A stretch of DNA of 64,000 nucleotides from assembly GCF_900187125.1 (NCBI RefSeq), contig NZ_LT906468.1:1302001-1366000 (forward strand). Reading direction: 5' to 3'. Positions within the stretch are counted from its first letter, which is position 1; each line of letters starts with the position of its first letter. The position numbers and the translations under genes were made by a program. Shown in pieces: positions 1 to 9,517 of this stretch. This DNA comes from Sphingobacterium mizutaii (GTDB lineage Bacteria; Bacteroidota; Bacteroidia; Sphingobacteriales; Sphingobacteriaceae). The notes under the pieces are model-generated. The model made no database searches and was not told the DNA's origin. It worked only from the letters and a program-made list of their open reading frames with translations.

Positions 1-568
1 TGGCAAATTCATGCGGAATACCGGCAGCATTGAAGGTCCAGCTATCTTGGTTACCGATCTCTAATGGAGAATCAAACAGGATATCGAAATTTTCCGCAAA
101 GAATAGGTTCAGTTTTCCTTCCACCAAATCCAAACCGGTGGAAATCTTGGACCAAAAACTTGGAAGCTCGACCTGTACGGTCGATGAATGGTCTAGATAG
201 CCATCAAGATACAAGAAAGTACCAGCAGGACTGATAAAGGCATGTTGATCATCCACAAAATTGGTGCGTACCGATCTTTCAAAGCTATAAACCCGATAGG
301 AAACCTTTACCTGCGAACCTTTTGAATGAACTCTCCAGGTATTCTTGTTGATTTTATCAAATTCAAGTGCTGTTCCTTTTGCGTCTTCTACTTGCATCTG
401 CTCCACATTTTTCGCAAACTCACGGATTAAGTAGGAGCCAGGGGTCCAGACCGGCATCTTGAGGTCAAGGTAATCTTGACCAAATCCTTCTAGAATCATT
501 CGAACCTCCACATAATGTGCTTGGGGTTCAATAAAAGATAATTGGAACTGTATACTGCTATTACTCAT
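1..568 (-). CDS. M61-family peptidase, N-terminal part (cut by window edge)
   Basis: An open frame runs on the minus strand from an ATG at 566-568 to the window edge, giving about 189 residues beginning MSNSSIQFQLSFIEPQAHYV. The segment VWTPGSYLIREFAKNVEQ is the signature of the N-terminal beta-sandwich of M61 (glycyl aminopeptidase) proteins. The HExxH zinc site and PDZ domain of that family would lie beyond the window. No signal peptide is visible, so a cytoplasmic aminopeptidase is likely. It lies 40 bp downstream of folA on the same strand and may be read through from thyA-folA. Family assignment rests on recognition of the N-terminal domain only. Confidence 0.75.
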   Translation of the reverse strand, partial: MSNSSIQFQLSFIEPQAHYVEVRMILEGFGQDYLDLKMPVWTPGSYLIREFAKNVEQMQVEDAKGTALEFDKINKNTWRVHSKGSQVKVSYRVYSFERSVRTNFVDDQHAFISPAGTFLYLDGYLDHSSTVQVELPSFWSKISTGLDLVEGKLNLFFAENFDILFDSPLEIGNQDSWTFNAAGIPHEFA

Positions 569-608
569 AATTCTTTAACGTAAAAAGGGAAACCTTGTTT
601 GGTATCCC

Positions 609-1106
609 TTATTTTCTTTTATAAACTTCAAAAGTATAGTCGAACTTGTGCTTTTCATCCTTATGATGGGGGTCTTGACTGACCAATTCCCATTCTTGCT
701 CCGGCAATTCGGGGAAGAAGGAATCTGCATTAGGAATGTCTGTATGCACCCTGGTAAAAAGGACTTCATCGGCCAAGTGCAAAGACTGTTTGAAGATCTC
801 AGCTCCCCCAATGATGAATATTTCCTTTTCATCTCTGCAGTAGTTCATTACTGCATCTATACTATTCGCCACATCAACTTCCTCGGCTTTAAATTGAGGC
901 TGTCTGCTGATCACGATATTCCTTCTGCCCGGCAGGGCTTTGCCAATGGATTCAAAGGTCTTCCTGCCCATGACAATGGAATGGTCCATGGTCTTGGCTT
1001 TAAAGTATTTGAAATCATTGGGTAAATGCCAAGGCATTTGGTTATCTATTCCAATTGCATTATTCTCGGCTGCCGCCACAATAAATGTAACTTTAGGATA
1101 ACTCAT
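609..1106 (-). CDS. folA: Dihydrofolate reductase
   Basis: Reduces dihydrofolate to tetrahydrofolate with NADPH, replacing the folate oxidised by thymidylate synthase. The 165-residue length is normal for bacterial DHFR. Visible motifs are IGIDNQMPWHLPNDFKYFK (substrate pocket with the W-x-L-P-x-D segment), GRKTFESIGKALPGR (NADPH binding) and FIIGGAEIFKQSL. The gene starts 17 bp after the thyA stop on the same strand, so the two are almost certainly one transcript, the classic thyA-folA arrangement. Nothing abnormal is seen. Confidence 0.97.
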   Translation of the reverse strand: MSYPKVTFIVAAAENNAIGIDNQMPWHLPNDFKYFKAKTMDHSIVMGRKTFESIGKALPGRRNIVISRQPQFKAEEVDVANSIDAVMNYCRDEKEIFIIGGAEIFKQSLHLADEVLFTRVHTDIPNADSFFPELPEQEWELVSQDPHHKDEKHKFDYTFEVYKRK

Positions 1107-1123
1107 TTAAATATTTTAGTTTT

Positions 1124-1945
1124 TTATACAGCTACTGGAGCTTTGATATGCGGGTGATGTTCGTAATTGACCAATTCAAAATCTTCAAATTTGAAATCAA
1201 AGATATCCTTAACCTCAGGATTGATCTTCATTTGCGGAAGAGGTTTTGGATCACGAGACAATTGCAGTTCGGTCTGCTCAAAATGGTTGCTGTAGATGTG
1301 CGCATCCCCAAGGGTATGGACAAATTCAGCGGCTTCCATATCACATACTTGTGCCACCATCATCGTCAATAGGGCATAGGACGCAATATTGAAGGGTACC
1401 CCTAAGAAAATATCTGCACTGCGTTGGTATAATTGGCAAGAGAGCTGCGGTTTCATTATCCCTTTCTCCGGCTGTGCTGGAGCTACATAAAATTGGAAGA
1501 AAGCGTGACAAGGCGGCAAAGCCATGTTTTCGATTTCAGCCACATTCCATGCCGAAACAATGATCCTACGGGAGTCCGGGGTGTTCTTCAATTGATTGAT
1601 CACTTGGGTAATCTGGTCAATATGACGGCCATCAGGAGTAGGCCATGAACGCCATTGCGATCCATATACAGGACCTAAGTTGCCGTTTTCATCTGCCCAT
1701 TCATCCCAAATGCTCACGCCATTTTCCTTGAGGTATTGGATGTTGGTCTCGCCTTTCAGGAACCAGATCAACTCATGGATAATGGAACGTAAATGTAACT
1801 TTTTGGTCGTTACAAGTGGAAAACCATCTTTCAAGTTGAAACGCATCTGATACCCAAATACACTTTTAGTTCCTGTTCCAGTTCGGTCCGTTTTCTCAAC
1901 ACCAGTCCTGTATACGTGTTCAAGTAAGTCTAAATACTGTTTCAT
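1124..1945 (-). CDS. thyA: Thymidylate synthase
   Basis: Methylates dUMP to dTMP using methylene-tetrahydrofolate as carbon donor and reductant. At 273 residues it is near the usual 264. The catalytic cysteine is about residue 146 in [12 protein letters not shown], followed by [20 protein letters not shown] (dUMP and folate site) and GDAHIYSNH. It is first in the thyA-folA operon and is divergent from mtaB across 179 bp. A -7 like element TATCTTCG lies 27-34 bases upstream of the start on the minus strand, with an AGGAG in the leader. Confidence 0.97.
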   Translation of the reverse strand: MKQYLDLLEHVYRTGVEKTDRTGTGTKSVFGYQMRFNLKDGFPLVTTKKLHLRSIIHELIWFLKGETNIQYLKENGVSIWDEWADENGNLGPVYGSQWRSWPTPDGRHIDQITQVINQLKNTPDSRRIIVSAWNVAEIENMALPPCHAFFQFYVAPAQPEKGIMKPQLSCQLYQRSADIFLGVPFNIASYALLTMMVAQVCDMEAAEFVHTLGDAHIYSNHFEQTELQLSRDPKPLPQMKINPEVKDIFDFKFEDFELVNYEHHPHIKAPVAV

Positions 1946-1971
1946 TGATTTCCCTTGATTTTTTTCTCCTA

Positions 1972-1979
1972 CGAAGATA
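1972..1979 (-). promoter_or_regulatory. Putative -7 element of the thyA promoter
   Basis: On the minus strand these bases read TATCTTCG, one mismatch from the Bacteroidota consensus TAnnTTTG. The distance to the thyA start leaves a leader of about 20 nt that contains AGGAG at 1966-1970. Confidence 0.5.
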
Positions 1980-2107
1980 CCCTTTTTTTTGAAAATGTAT
2001 TTTGCTTTTTGAGGCCTTTGCGGAACTTTCCGGTTTTTTTACACTCATGGGTTAAATCATTAAAATATCACAATTCATCAATACTGAACATTTTGCATCA
2101 TTTTATG

Positions 2108-2115
2108 TATTTTTG
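2108..2115 (+). promoter_or_regulatory. Putative -7 element of the mtaB promoter
   Basis: TATTTTTG matches TAnnTTTG exactly and ends 9 bases before the ATG at 2125. Its last bases coincide with a possible TTG start at 2113, which argues that translation begins at 2125. No convincing -33 TTG is seen at the expected spacing. Confidence 0.5.
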
Positions 2116-2124
2116 CAAAATATT

Positions 2125-3444
2125 ATGGGAAAAAAAGTTGCTTTCTATACGTTGGGATGTAAGCTGAATTTTTCAGAAACCTCCTCTATAGGTCGTATCT
2201 TTAAGGATGCGGGTTATGAAACTACGCCTTTCAATAGTGCGGCAGATGTTTATGTGATCAATACATGTTCGGTTACCGACCATGCTGACCGCAAGTGCCG
2301 AAAGGTCGTGAAGGAAGCCCTGAAGCATTCCCCAAATGCCTATATCACCATTGTTGGCTGTTATGCGCAATTGAAACCCAAGGAAATCTCTGAAATACCA
2401 GGCGTGGACATGGTCCTTGGTGCTGCAGAAAAATTCAATATCATCGAACATATCGATGACCTGACCAAGAACGAAAAAGCAGTGGTGCACAATGCCCCTA
2501 TCGATGAAACCAATCAATTCGTTTCTGCATTCTCCATTGGCGACCGTACCAGAACCTTCTTGAAAGTTCAGGATGGCTGCGATTATTCTTGTACCTTCTG
2601 TACGATTCCTTTGGCACGTGGTGCCAGCCGTTCAGGCAAGATTGAGGATATCGTTCGCCAAGCCGAAGAGATTGCCGCTTCAGGTGTCAAGGAAATCGTT
2701 TTGACCGGAGTCAATATCGGTGACTACGGCATCCGTGAAGGAAAACGACAAGATCGTTTTGTGGATCTGGTAAAAGCATTGGATGAAGTGGAAGGAATCG
2801 ATAGAATCCGTATTTCCAGCATCGAACCCAATCTGTTGACCAATGAGATCATTGAATTTGTAGCCCAGTCCAAAAGATTTGTGCCGCATTTCCACATGCC
2901 CCTACAGTCGGGAAACAATAAGGTGCTTGCCCAAATGAGACGCCGTTACAAACGCGAATTGTATAGCGAACGTGTAGCGAAGATCAAATCCTTGATGCCA
3001 AACTGCTGTATTGGAGTGGATGTAATCGTAGGATTCCCTGGCGAGACCCGTGAAGATTTTATAGATACTTACAACTTCTTGAATGAGATGGATACCTCTT
3101 ACCTACATGTATTCACTTATTCCGAACGTGAAAATACCATTGCCGCTCAAATGGAAGGTGCCGTACCGGGTGCCCAACGTAGCGATAGAAGCAAGATGTT
3201 GCATATCCTTTCTGAAAAGAAACGTAGAGCCTTCTACGAATCGCAGTTAGGTGCTATCGATGAGGTGCTATTTGAAGGTGATATCAAAGATGGTTATATG
3301 CATGGTTTCTCCAAGAACTATGTGAAAGTGCGTACACCTTATGATCCTTTGTTGGTAAACGAGGTGGTTCCCGTTAAGTTCATTTCCATTTCTGAAAATG
3401 GGGATGTGGATATCGAGGAATTGCCTGAGGTATTAGCGCATTAA
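2125..3444 (+). CDS. mtaB: tRNA t6A37 methylthiotransferase (MtaB type)
   Basis: Radical-SAM enzyme that converts t6A37 of ANN-decoding tRNAs to ms2t6A. The N-terminal UPF0004 domain carries its cluster cysteines in YTLGCKLNFSE, INTCSVT and VGCYAQ. The radical-SAM motif C-x3-C-x2-C is in GCDYSCTFCTIPLARG, followed by the core containing MPLQSGNNKVL, and a C-terminal TRAM-like end. The KLNFSE version of the N-terminal motif points to MtaB (B. subtilis YqeV) rather than MiaB. The ATG at 2125 (MGKKVAFYTLGCK) is chosen over a TTG 12 bases upstream because the promoter element overlaps that TTG. Confidence 0.9.
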   Translation: MGKKVAFYTLGCKLNFSETSSIGRIFKDAGYETTPFNSAADVYVINTCSVTDHADRKCRKVVKEALKHSPNAYITIVGCYAQLKPKEISEIPGVDMVLGAAEKFNIIEHIDDLTKNEKAVVHNAPIDETNQFVSAFSIGDRTRTFLKVQDGCDYSCTFCTIPLARGASRSGKIEDIVRQAEEIAASGVKEIVLTGVNIGDYGIREGKRQDRFVDLVKALDEVEGIDRIRISSIEPNLLTNEIIEFVAQSKRFVPHFHMPLQSGNNKVLAQMRRRYKRELYSERVAKIKSLMPNCCIGVDVIVGFPGETREDFIDTYNFLNEMDTSYLHVFTYSERENTIAAQMEGAVPGAQRSDRSKMLHILSEKKRRAFYESQLGAIDEVLFEGDIKDGYMHGFSKNYVKVRTPYDPLLVNEVVPVKFISISENGDVDIEELPEVLAH

Positions 3445-3483
3445 TCGGATAGAAGATCCCAGATTTTTTTTGGTTTTATTCTG

Positions 3484-3600
3484 ACTTGGTTCGGGACTTG
3501 GTTCGAGTCTCATTCGAGGCATATTCGGAAACGTTCGAATTGGATAGAATTATTTCTAACCATTTCCCGAACATGTCTCGAAGCAATCTCGAATAAGGTC
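3484..3600 (+). repeat. Dispersed TTCGA-rich palindromic repeat, copy 1
   Basis: An imperfect hairpin with arms at 3513-3531 (TTCGAGGCATATTCGGAAA) and 3563-3582. A related copy lies at 35082-35240; the two share about 29 of 30 bases around TCGAGTCTCATTCGAGGC, and both contain GGATAGAATTATT nearby. The repeat is intergenic between convergent genes. Confidence 0.6.
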
Positions 3601-3602
3601 AA

Positions 3603-3631
3603 GATTTAGACCATTCCTTTTGGTCTAAATC
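3603..3631. terminator. Perfect 10-bp inverted repeat, possible terminator
   Basis: GATTTAGACC and GGTCTAAATC flank a 9-base loop between the convergent mtaB and phosphate transporter genes. A clear T-tract is lacking on either side, so termination is inferred from location. Confidence 0.4.
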
Positions 3632-3704
3632 CTGCCTTTCCTTATGCTATTTTTGTGCCCTTTGTAATGGGGATTGATTTCTTTGATGAGTTGAATTTGA
3701 GCTG

Positions 3705-5972
3705 CTAAGCATTTCTTCTTCTGAAGCTGTCAAACTCTTTGTGCAGACGCATCAACTTGAAGGTTGAACTGATCAGCTCATTGGTTTCAAGAAGGATGGA
3801 GAAGTACAGCCTGCTGTTTTTTGGACTGTTTTCAGAAGTCCTGATCCGGTCTATCTGTTTGTCCAACAGGTTGTTGATGTATTCTTGGATATCTTCTCTT
3901 TCTTTGATGATCTCATCTATTTTGCTGAAATCCAATCGCTTATAGGTCATGTTGATTTTTGAGAACCATTCAGCGATTCTTTCCACCACATATTTCAAGT
4001 CTTTTGCTTGGCTGATCTTCAGTGGTTTATGGTTGTTGTCAACATGCGACATGGCATTGGAGTTGATGACTGCCACGTTTTCCACCATATCCTGTTGGTA
4101 ACCTAGGGAAATGATGTAATAACGGCTTCCCTTAACGGAGTTATCATCCAAGCTGCGGATATAATCATACATCGCATTGTTGGTCGAATTCAGGTCGTTC
4201 TGCAATTTCTTGATCAGCTTTTTGTTGCTTGTCAGAGCATCCAGGTCTTCCTTGATCAAGGAGTCTATTGCTTCCTTAAAGAAAAGGTTGGTCTTGGAAA
4301 AGGTTTCACTGATCTGTTGCGCAGAGGTTTCAATAACCTGTTGCAGGCCGATGATATCACCTTTTTCCAGGTTCAGTTCTTGCAATGCCTTGGCTTTGAT
4401 CTTGCGGTCATGGCTCTTGGCATTTCTATAGAGCAATAGGGCAAGGACGATTAGGGAGATCACAAAGGTGACTATACCACCAATCTTCAGGAAGAAAGCA
4501 AAGATAACCGCCCCAGCGAATGCACAGCCCGCAGTCACGAACCAACCGCCGATGACATGGAACACTCCCGATACACGGTAAACTGCACTTTCACGGCCCC
4601 AAGCGCGATCTGCAAATGCAGAACCCATGGCCACCATAAAGGTAACATAGGTGGTAGAAAGTGGAAGTTTCATCGAGGTACCTAAAGCGATCAGACTGGA
4701 GGCAACCATGAGGTTGACCGAAGCCCGGATCATATCAAACATAGGTTCATCTTTTGACTTCTTTTTCTTTCTATGAGCTGTCAATAATGGATTTTCAAAT
4801 TTCTTGTCCAAGCTAGCTTGCAAGGTTCTTGGCATCAAATAGCTCAGACCTGAGCCAATCCTGATAAATCCCCTAACGATGCTACGCGATAGCATATTGG
4901 ACTTGAATTTCTCCGTGCCATCCCCTTGATTAGAAAGGCTCATTTCAGTTTCGATAACTGTCTTAGCCTTTTTAGAAGTCCATAAGGTGATTACCATAAT
5001 GATACCTGCACACAATAGGATCCAGGTAGGAGCGACGATTTCGCTGGACGCCAAAGCATCCATCATATAAGTTTCGGAATTGGCTCCTGGAATGGACTGG
5101 AAGATCTCTACCGATTGAGCCGCCGCAACGGGTACACCGATAAAGTTGACCAAGTCGTTTCCAGCGAATGAAAGCGCTAACGCGAAAGTACCGATGCCGA
5201 TAATTACCTTTAAAATATTATAACCCAATAGGTTGATGATATAGCTCAAGATGGTGAAGACCACGAAAGATCCACCTAGAAGTAGCAATTCATGGGTCGC
5301 AACCCAATCTTTAACATCAGAACCAATGAAGGATACGCCTTTCATCCCTTTGATCAGGATGAAATAGGAGATAGATGCCATAGCGATACCGCCAAAGAAT
5401 ACGCCAATGGTCTTTAATTTTTTTTCAAATTGGAAAGTGAACAATACCCTAGAAATATACTGTACGGCCATACCAACGGTAAAGGAAATGACGACGGACA
5501 ATAGGATACTATAGACAATTTCGGAGGCTTTATCCGTATTGATATAGGAAGAAAGGGTAGACCAATCACCGTCCTTAATGGCAATATTGTAGATGGCCAA
5601 ACAGATGGCAGCACCTAAGAGCTCGAATACAATGGATACGGTGGTCGAAGTTGGGAGGCCGAAATAGTTGAAGACATCTAATAAGATGATGTCCGTAATC
5701 ATCACGGCGAGAAATATTGTTATTACATCATCGAAGGAGAATTTACTGGGGACATAGATCCCACTCCTGGCGATTTCCATCATTCCGCTCGAAAAGACCG
5801 ATCCGAAAAGGATACCCAAACTGGCAATGATCATAATGCTTTTGAAAGGGATTGCTTTCGATCCAATGGCTGAATTCAGGAAGTTTACAGCATCGTTACT
5901 AACACCGACCATCAGGTCTATAATTGCTAAGACAGCAAGCGTGATGAGTACGAGATAAAGGTAGTTCTCCAT
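3705..5972 (-). CDS. PiT-family inorganic phosphate transporter with PhoU-like tail
   Basis: Inner-membrane low-affinity phosphate:cation symporter, 755 residues. Both PiT signature repeats are visible: GVSNDAVNFLNSAIGSKA (about residue 23) with LPTSTTVSIVFELLGAA, then SFAGNDLVNFIGVPVAA with LPLSTTYVTFMVAMGSAFAD. The C-terminal 220 residues are soluble and helical (GLQQVIETSAQQISETFSKT onward), resembling the DUF47/PhoU-like domain often fused to PiT in Bacteroidota. No pst or pho genes are adjacent. A sodium rather than proton coupling cannot be decided from sequence. Confidence 0.88.
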   Translation of the reverse strand: MENYLYLVLITLAVLAIIDLMVGVSNDAVNFLNSAIGSKAIPFKSIMIIASLGILFGSVFSSGMMEIARSGIYVPSKFSFDDVITIFLAVMITDIILLDVFNYFGLPTSTTVSIVFELLGAAICLAIYNIAIKDGDWSTLSSYINTDKASEIVYSILLSVVISFTVGMAVQYISRVLFTFQFEKKLKTIGVFFGGIAMASISYFILIKGMKGVSFIGSDVKDWVATHELLLLGGSFVVFTILSYIINLLGYNILKVIIGIGTFALALSFAGNDLVNFIGVPVAAAQSVEIFQSIPGANSETYMMDALASSEIVAPTWILLCAGIIMVITLWTSKKAKTVIETEMSLSNQGDGTEKFKSNMLSRSIVRGFIRIGSGLSYLMPRTLQASLDKKFENPLLTAHRKKKKSKDEPMFDMIRASVNLMVASSLIALGTSMKLPLSTTYVTFMVAMGSAFADRAWGRESAVYRVSGVFHVIGGWFVTAGCAFAGAVIFAFFLKIGGIVTFVISLIVLALLLYRNAKSHDRKIKAKALQELNLEKGDIIGLQQVIETSAQQISETFSKTNLFFKEAIDSLIKEDLDALTSNKKLIKKLQNDLNSTNNAMYDYIRSLDDNSVKGSRYYIISLGYQQDMVENVAVINSNAMSHVDNNHKPLKISQAKDLKYVVERIAEWFSKINMTYKRLDFSKIDEIIKEREDIQEYINNLLDKQIDRIRTSENSPKNSRLYFSILLETNELISSTFKLMRLHKEFDSFRRRNA

Positions 5973-6068
5973 AATGTATTTGTTTTCAATCTAGATTGTT
6001 ATGGGTGATCAGACTAAAACTGAAATATAATTTCTAAAACTGCAAGTATAGCGTAAAAACCTTAAAAT

Positions 6069-6956
6069 TTAGCTATTTGTTTTCAAATTATTCTTCCAGA
6101 ATATCGTCAGAAGAATAAAAATAACACCGACCCATTTAACCCAGCTAACCGATTCTTGCAGCACCAAGTAGGACATGCAGACTGCCACTGGCAATTCTAC
6201 GGCACTCAAGACGGCCCCAAGGGAATAGCCCACTTTAGGCATTCCATAAGCAAAGAGCAAGGGTGGGATAACGGTTCCAAAAATGGAAAGCAACAAGCCA
6301 TAAGGCAGGATGCCGATGAAAGTTTCGGGGCTGAACAAGCTGAAGGGTTGTAGGCTGATCAGGATCAGGAACAAGGCTCCGCTGATCATCATGGCGCTTT
6401 TATGGATTGGATGGTAATCATTGCCCACGCGACCATTGACGATCATAAAGATGGAATAAGCCGTTGCAGCCAGCATACCGTAACCAATCCCTAATAAAGA
6501 GAAGGATTCAAGGGGTTCCTCGATCATTCCAGTAGCGAAGACGGTACCGGCAAGGATGGCGAGGATAACGATGATTTGGCTTAGCTGCGGTTTTACCTTA
6601 AAGAAAATCAGTTCGATAATCTGCCCGATCCAGATGTACTGCATCAGCAAGACGATGGCTAGCGATGCAGGCACCAGTTCTACACATTTATAATATAATA
6701 TGCTGACCATTCCCGTACTAATACCACTGAGGTAGATTTTCCATTTCGGACTTAGTGGTACTTGGGATTTCTGTTTCTGGGAGTTTTTAATGAGTAGCCA
6801 AGTTAGCCAGAGGAAGATGACCCCTAAGAGGGCTTGGATTCCGGTCACTTCGCCTAGGTTGTAACCTTGGGCATAGGCTTTTTTAACAAAGGTGGATAGA
6901 ATTCCGAAGCTCGCGGCTCCAATGAATACGGCTATTGCGCCTTTTGTTTTATTCAT
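6069..6956 (-). CDS. EamA/DMT-family transporter
   Basis: About 295 residues with ten predicted membrane segments arranged as two EamA repeats (GAIAVFIGAASFGILSTFVKK at the N-terminus; a second repeat beginning GIGYGMLAATAYSIFMIVNG). Family members export metabolites or amino acids; the substrate is unknown. I start at MNKTKGAIAV (ATG 6954-6956) because the 23 upstream codons overlap a promoter -7 element TACTTTTG (6961-6968, minus strand) lying only 4 bases from that ATG, which suggests a leaderless or nearly leaderless mRNA. Confidence 0.8.
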   Translation of the reverse strand: MNKTKGAIAVFIGAASFGILSTFVKKAYAQGYNLGEVTGIQALLGVIFLWLTWLLIKNSQKQKSQVPLSPKWKIYLSGISTGMVSILYYKCVELVPASLAIVLLMQYIWIGQIIELIFFKVKPQLSQIIVILAILAGTVFATGMIEEPLESFSLLGIGYGMLAATAYSIFMIVNGRVGNDYHPIHKSAMMISGALFLILISLQPFSLFSPETFIGILPYGLLLSIFGTVIPPLLFAYGMPKVGYSLGAVLSAVELPVAVCMSYLVLQESVSWVKWVGVIFILLTIFWKNNLKTNS

Positions 6957-6960
6957 GGCG

Positions 6961-6968
6961 CAAAAGTA
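6961..6968 (-). promoter_or_regulatory. -7 element next to the EamA transporter start
   Basis: Minus-strand TACTTTTG matches TAnnTTTG exactly and ends 4 bases before the start codon. Confidence 0.45.
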
Positions 6969-7216
6969 AATGAAATAAAGACTATGCGCTAATGGTAAAA
7001 ACAGTTGATGACATAGAAAAGACAATTCAAATCGTTCCGGTAAAAATTAGCGCGGATAAAATTGGTTGTCACGACAAATATTTTGCTCCAAAAACCGGTT
7101 TTTAAGGATTATTAACCTATATTGTGTGGCTTAGGCAAATAATTAAATCACATTTGTGGAAAAAAACAGGTGGCATTTGATTGTACAGCTTGATATTTTT
7201 GATTTGGAGGTTTTGG

Positions 7217-7804
7217 ATGAAGATTAATTACAGCTTATTACTTTTTCTTTTGGCGGCAATTGTGTTGAGTTCCTGTGGAGCGAAACGAAAAACTGCGGGC
7301 GGAGCTTCTTATGGAAGTGTAAAGCCTAAGAAAGGAGCACCGATTTCGGATGCCAGTGATGCGCGTGGGATGGAGTATTCGGGTAATAAGTTGGATAATT
7401 ATGCGGAATTATTGGGCGTGAAGACCAAAGATCTGGATAATAAGAGTCTGTACCTGATGATCGACGAATGGATGGGCACTCCACACCGAATGGGTGGAAT
7501 GGATAAAAGAGGGGTGGACTGTTCGGGTTTTGTGACCTTGATGTACGATAGGATCTATGGAAAAGAGCTGCCGAGGACATCCAGGGACATGGCCGACAAT
7601 GTGAAGCGCAAGTATGAGAAGCAATTGAAAGAAGGGGACCTGGTGTTCTTTTCATTTGGCGGGCGTAATATCGATCATGTGGGCATCTACCTGCACAATG
7701 GTAAGTTTGTACATGTATCTACGCGTAAGGGCGTGATCATTTCCAATCTGAACGATAGTTGGTATTATAAGTATTTCAAGCGGAGCGGTACGCCAAAGGG
7801 ATAG
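7217..7804 (+). CDS. NlpC/P60 cell-wall endopeptidase lipoprotein
   Basis: Predicted gamma-D-glutamyl-diamino-acid endopeptidase acting on peptidoglycan peptides from the outer membrane. The start at 7217 gives 195 residues with a lipoprotein signal MKINYSLLLFLLAAIVLSSC (lipid-modified Cys20) and has a good Shine-Dalgarno GGAGG at 7206-7210; an upstream in-frame start would put 12 odd residues before the signal. The NlpC/P60 catalytic cysteine is about residue 102 in GVDCSGFVTLMY and the histidine about 154 in NIDHVGIYLHNGKFVHVS. It stands alone between the EamA gene and a small membrane-anchored protein. Confidence 0.88.
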   Translation: MKINYSLLLFLLAAIVLSSCGAKRKTAGGASYGSVKPKKGAPISDASDARGMEYSGNKLDNYAELLGVKTKDLDNKSLYLMIDEWMGTPHRMGGMDKRGVDCSGFVTLMYDRIYGKELPRTSRDMADNVKRKYEKQLKEGDLVFFSFGGRNIDHVGIYLHNGKFVHVSTRKGVIISNLNDSWYYKYFKRSGTPKG

Positions 7805-7912
7805 TGGCTGTTGTTTTATGACAGTATTATGTCCGATATTCGGCTTTATTCTCAAATAAGCCTGTTATAATCTGTACAAATCCCTATTTTTGTGCACATT
7901 TTATAGCGTATC

Positions 7913-8413
7913 ATGTCAGAAAAAACTAAAAAGATTTTCTTAGGGCTATGTGTAGTAGTTCCATTTTTAATTTACTGTGTGTATTACTATTCGGCGATGG
8001 TGAAAAATGCACCATACCGGTATTCGGATTTCGACCATATCGAAATTACCTATGGATTTCCGGATTCGATGTTGAATCACTTCAATTCCAAGACACAGGA
8101 GTACGATTACCTTACTAAAGACAATAAGCTGGTAGAGGATAGCTTGAAACTTCGTGACAATGACCTGTTGTATCTACACAGGAAAGCGCAGGAGTTGGGC
8201 TTCTGGAATTTACCAGATGATATGACGGTTGATTTAAGCAAGAGGGCAGCTGGCGAGCGTAAGCCAAGGTATAAGCTGACCTTCGCATATAAAGAAAAAA
8301 CGAAGACTGTAACCTTTGATCCGGACTATCCGGGACCAGATAAAATGGTGGAAGCAGGCCGTACCACGATCGATGAAGTGGTAAGGATGCTGGCTACGGC
8401 AAAGGCGAGATAA
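7913..8413 (+). CDS. Membrane-anchored protein of unknown function
   Basis: A 166-residue protein I do not recognise. Residues 8-27 (IFLGLCVVVPFLIYCVYYYS) form one membrane anchor and the rest is predicted soluble and periplasmic. The C-terminal half (PRYKLTFAYKEKTKTVTFDP) reads as alternating beta strands. A -7 like TATTTTTG lies at 7885-7892, 20 bases upstream of the start. A strong terminator follows 130 bases after the stop, so it is probably monocistronic. Confidence 0.7.
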   Translation: MSEKTKKIFLGLCVVVPFLIYCVYYYSAMVKNAPYRYSDFDHIEITYGFPDSMLNHFNSKTQEYDYLTKDNKLVEDSLKLRDNDLLYLHRKAQELGFWNLPDDMTVDLSKRAAGERKPRYKLTFAYKEKTKTVTFDPDYPGPDKMVEAGRTTIDEVVRMLATAKAR

Positions 8414-8728
8414 AAGGAAATTTATTATTTAATTTTCTCTTAACAGTAACTTTAACCAATAGCCCTACTTTTGAGTCAAGTAATTTGTTTCAATAAATTG
8501 TTTGGTGATTTAAAGGTTATTAGGTAAAACAATTAAGAAAAAGGGTCGATGTGATATCGGTCCTTTTTTTTATTTATTGATTTTCGATTAATCTCCTGAA
8601 AACTAAAATGATGCTCCCTTCCCTTCTGAAAATAAATGAGAATCTCCGTTTTTGTGGAGATAATTCTACCGTTATTTTATGAGGTAATTATTGATATTAA
8701 TTGTTAATTTGTATCCAAATAATAAATT
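8414..8728 (+). other. Gene-free stretch: terminator, then aquaporin leader
   Basis: The first half contains a Rho-independent terminator (8541-8571) with an AT-rich run before it. The second half is the AT-rich upstream region of the aquaporin gene; no exact TAnnTTTG element or coding signal was seen. Confidence 0.5.
8541..8571 (+). terminator. Rho-independent terminator
   Basis: Arms AAGGGTCGAT (8541-8550) and ATCGGTCCTT (8556-8565) pair over 10 bp with two G-U pairs, loop GTGAT, followed by a T-run to 8571. Confidence 0.85.
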
Positions 8729-9454
8729 ATGGAAACAAAAACATTATCAAAATTCATTGCTGAACTGATTGGAACATTTGGTTTGGTATTGTTTGGCTGT
8801 GGTGCTGCAGCGGTTGCCGGAGGTGACACGCTTGCACATACATCAGGCCTAGGGTTATTGGGGATTTCCTTGGCATTTGGTTTATCCGTGGTAGTTTTCG
8901 CCTATGCGATTGGCGGTGTATCGGGTTGTCACATCAATCCGGCGGTTACCTTGGGTGTCCTAGTCTCGGGCAGAATGTCAGGAAAGGATGCTATAGTTTA
9001 TATTGCTGCCCAAGTATTGGGTGGTATTTTAGGTGCCTTTGTGTTGAAGACTATTTTGTCCGGTCAGTTAGCAGGTTTCAGTGCTGGCGAATGGGCTTAT
9101 GGCTCGAATGGCTGGGGCGCAGGTTATCAAAATGAATACGGCATGATGGCGGCGTTTATTACCGAAACGGTATTGACAGCGCTGTTCTTGTTCGTTATTT
9201 TGGGGACCACATCAAAACTTGGAAATGGAACGATGGCGGGTTTAGCGATCGGTTTTTCCTTAGTGTTGATCCACATGGTTGCTATTCCTATCACAGGGAC
9301 TTCAGTAAATCCTGCTAGAAGCCTTGGCCCTGCGATTTTTGCAGGTGGAAATGCAATTTCTCAAGTTTGGTTGTTCTTGGTTGCTCCATTTGTTGGTGCC
9401 GTAATCGGTGCTGTCCTTTGGAGATTGGTACAGAACGAACCAAAAACCGCGTAA
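8729..9454 (+). CDS. aqpZ: Aquaporin (AqpZ-like)
   Basis: MIP-family water channel of 241 residues with six membrane helices. Both NPA half-helices are present: GCHINPAVTLGVL and GTSVNPARSLGPAIF, the second with the selectivity arginine directly after NPA. The N-terminus resembles AqpZ (FIAELIGTFGLVLFGCGAAA). The short loop after the second NPA and the arginine context favour a water channel over a glycerol facilitator, but this is inference. Monocistronic: a terminator precedes and follows it. Confidence 0.9.
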   Translation: METKTLSKFIAELIGTFGLVLFGCGAAAVAGGDTLAHTSGLGLLGISLAFGLSVVVFAYAIGGVSGCHINPAVTLGVLVSGRMSGKDAIVYIAAQVLGGILGAFVLKTILSGQLAGFSAGEWAYGSNGWGAGYQNEYGMMAAFITETVLTALFLFVILGTTSKLGNGTMAGLAIGFSLVLIHMVAIPITGTSVNPARSLGPAIFAGGNAISQVWLFLVAPFVGAVIGAVLWRLVQNEPKTA

Positions 9455-9487
9455 TTGAAAATATTATTTTGATTAATTTAAATGGAG

Positions 9488-9517
9488 AGAGTTGCCTGAA
9501 AAGGCGACTCTTTTTTT
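9488..9517 (+). terminator. Terminator of the aquaporin gene
   Basis: AGAGTTGCC (9488-9496) pairs with GGCGACTCT (9503-9511), one G-U pair, loop of 6, followed by seven T. Confidence 0.85.
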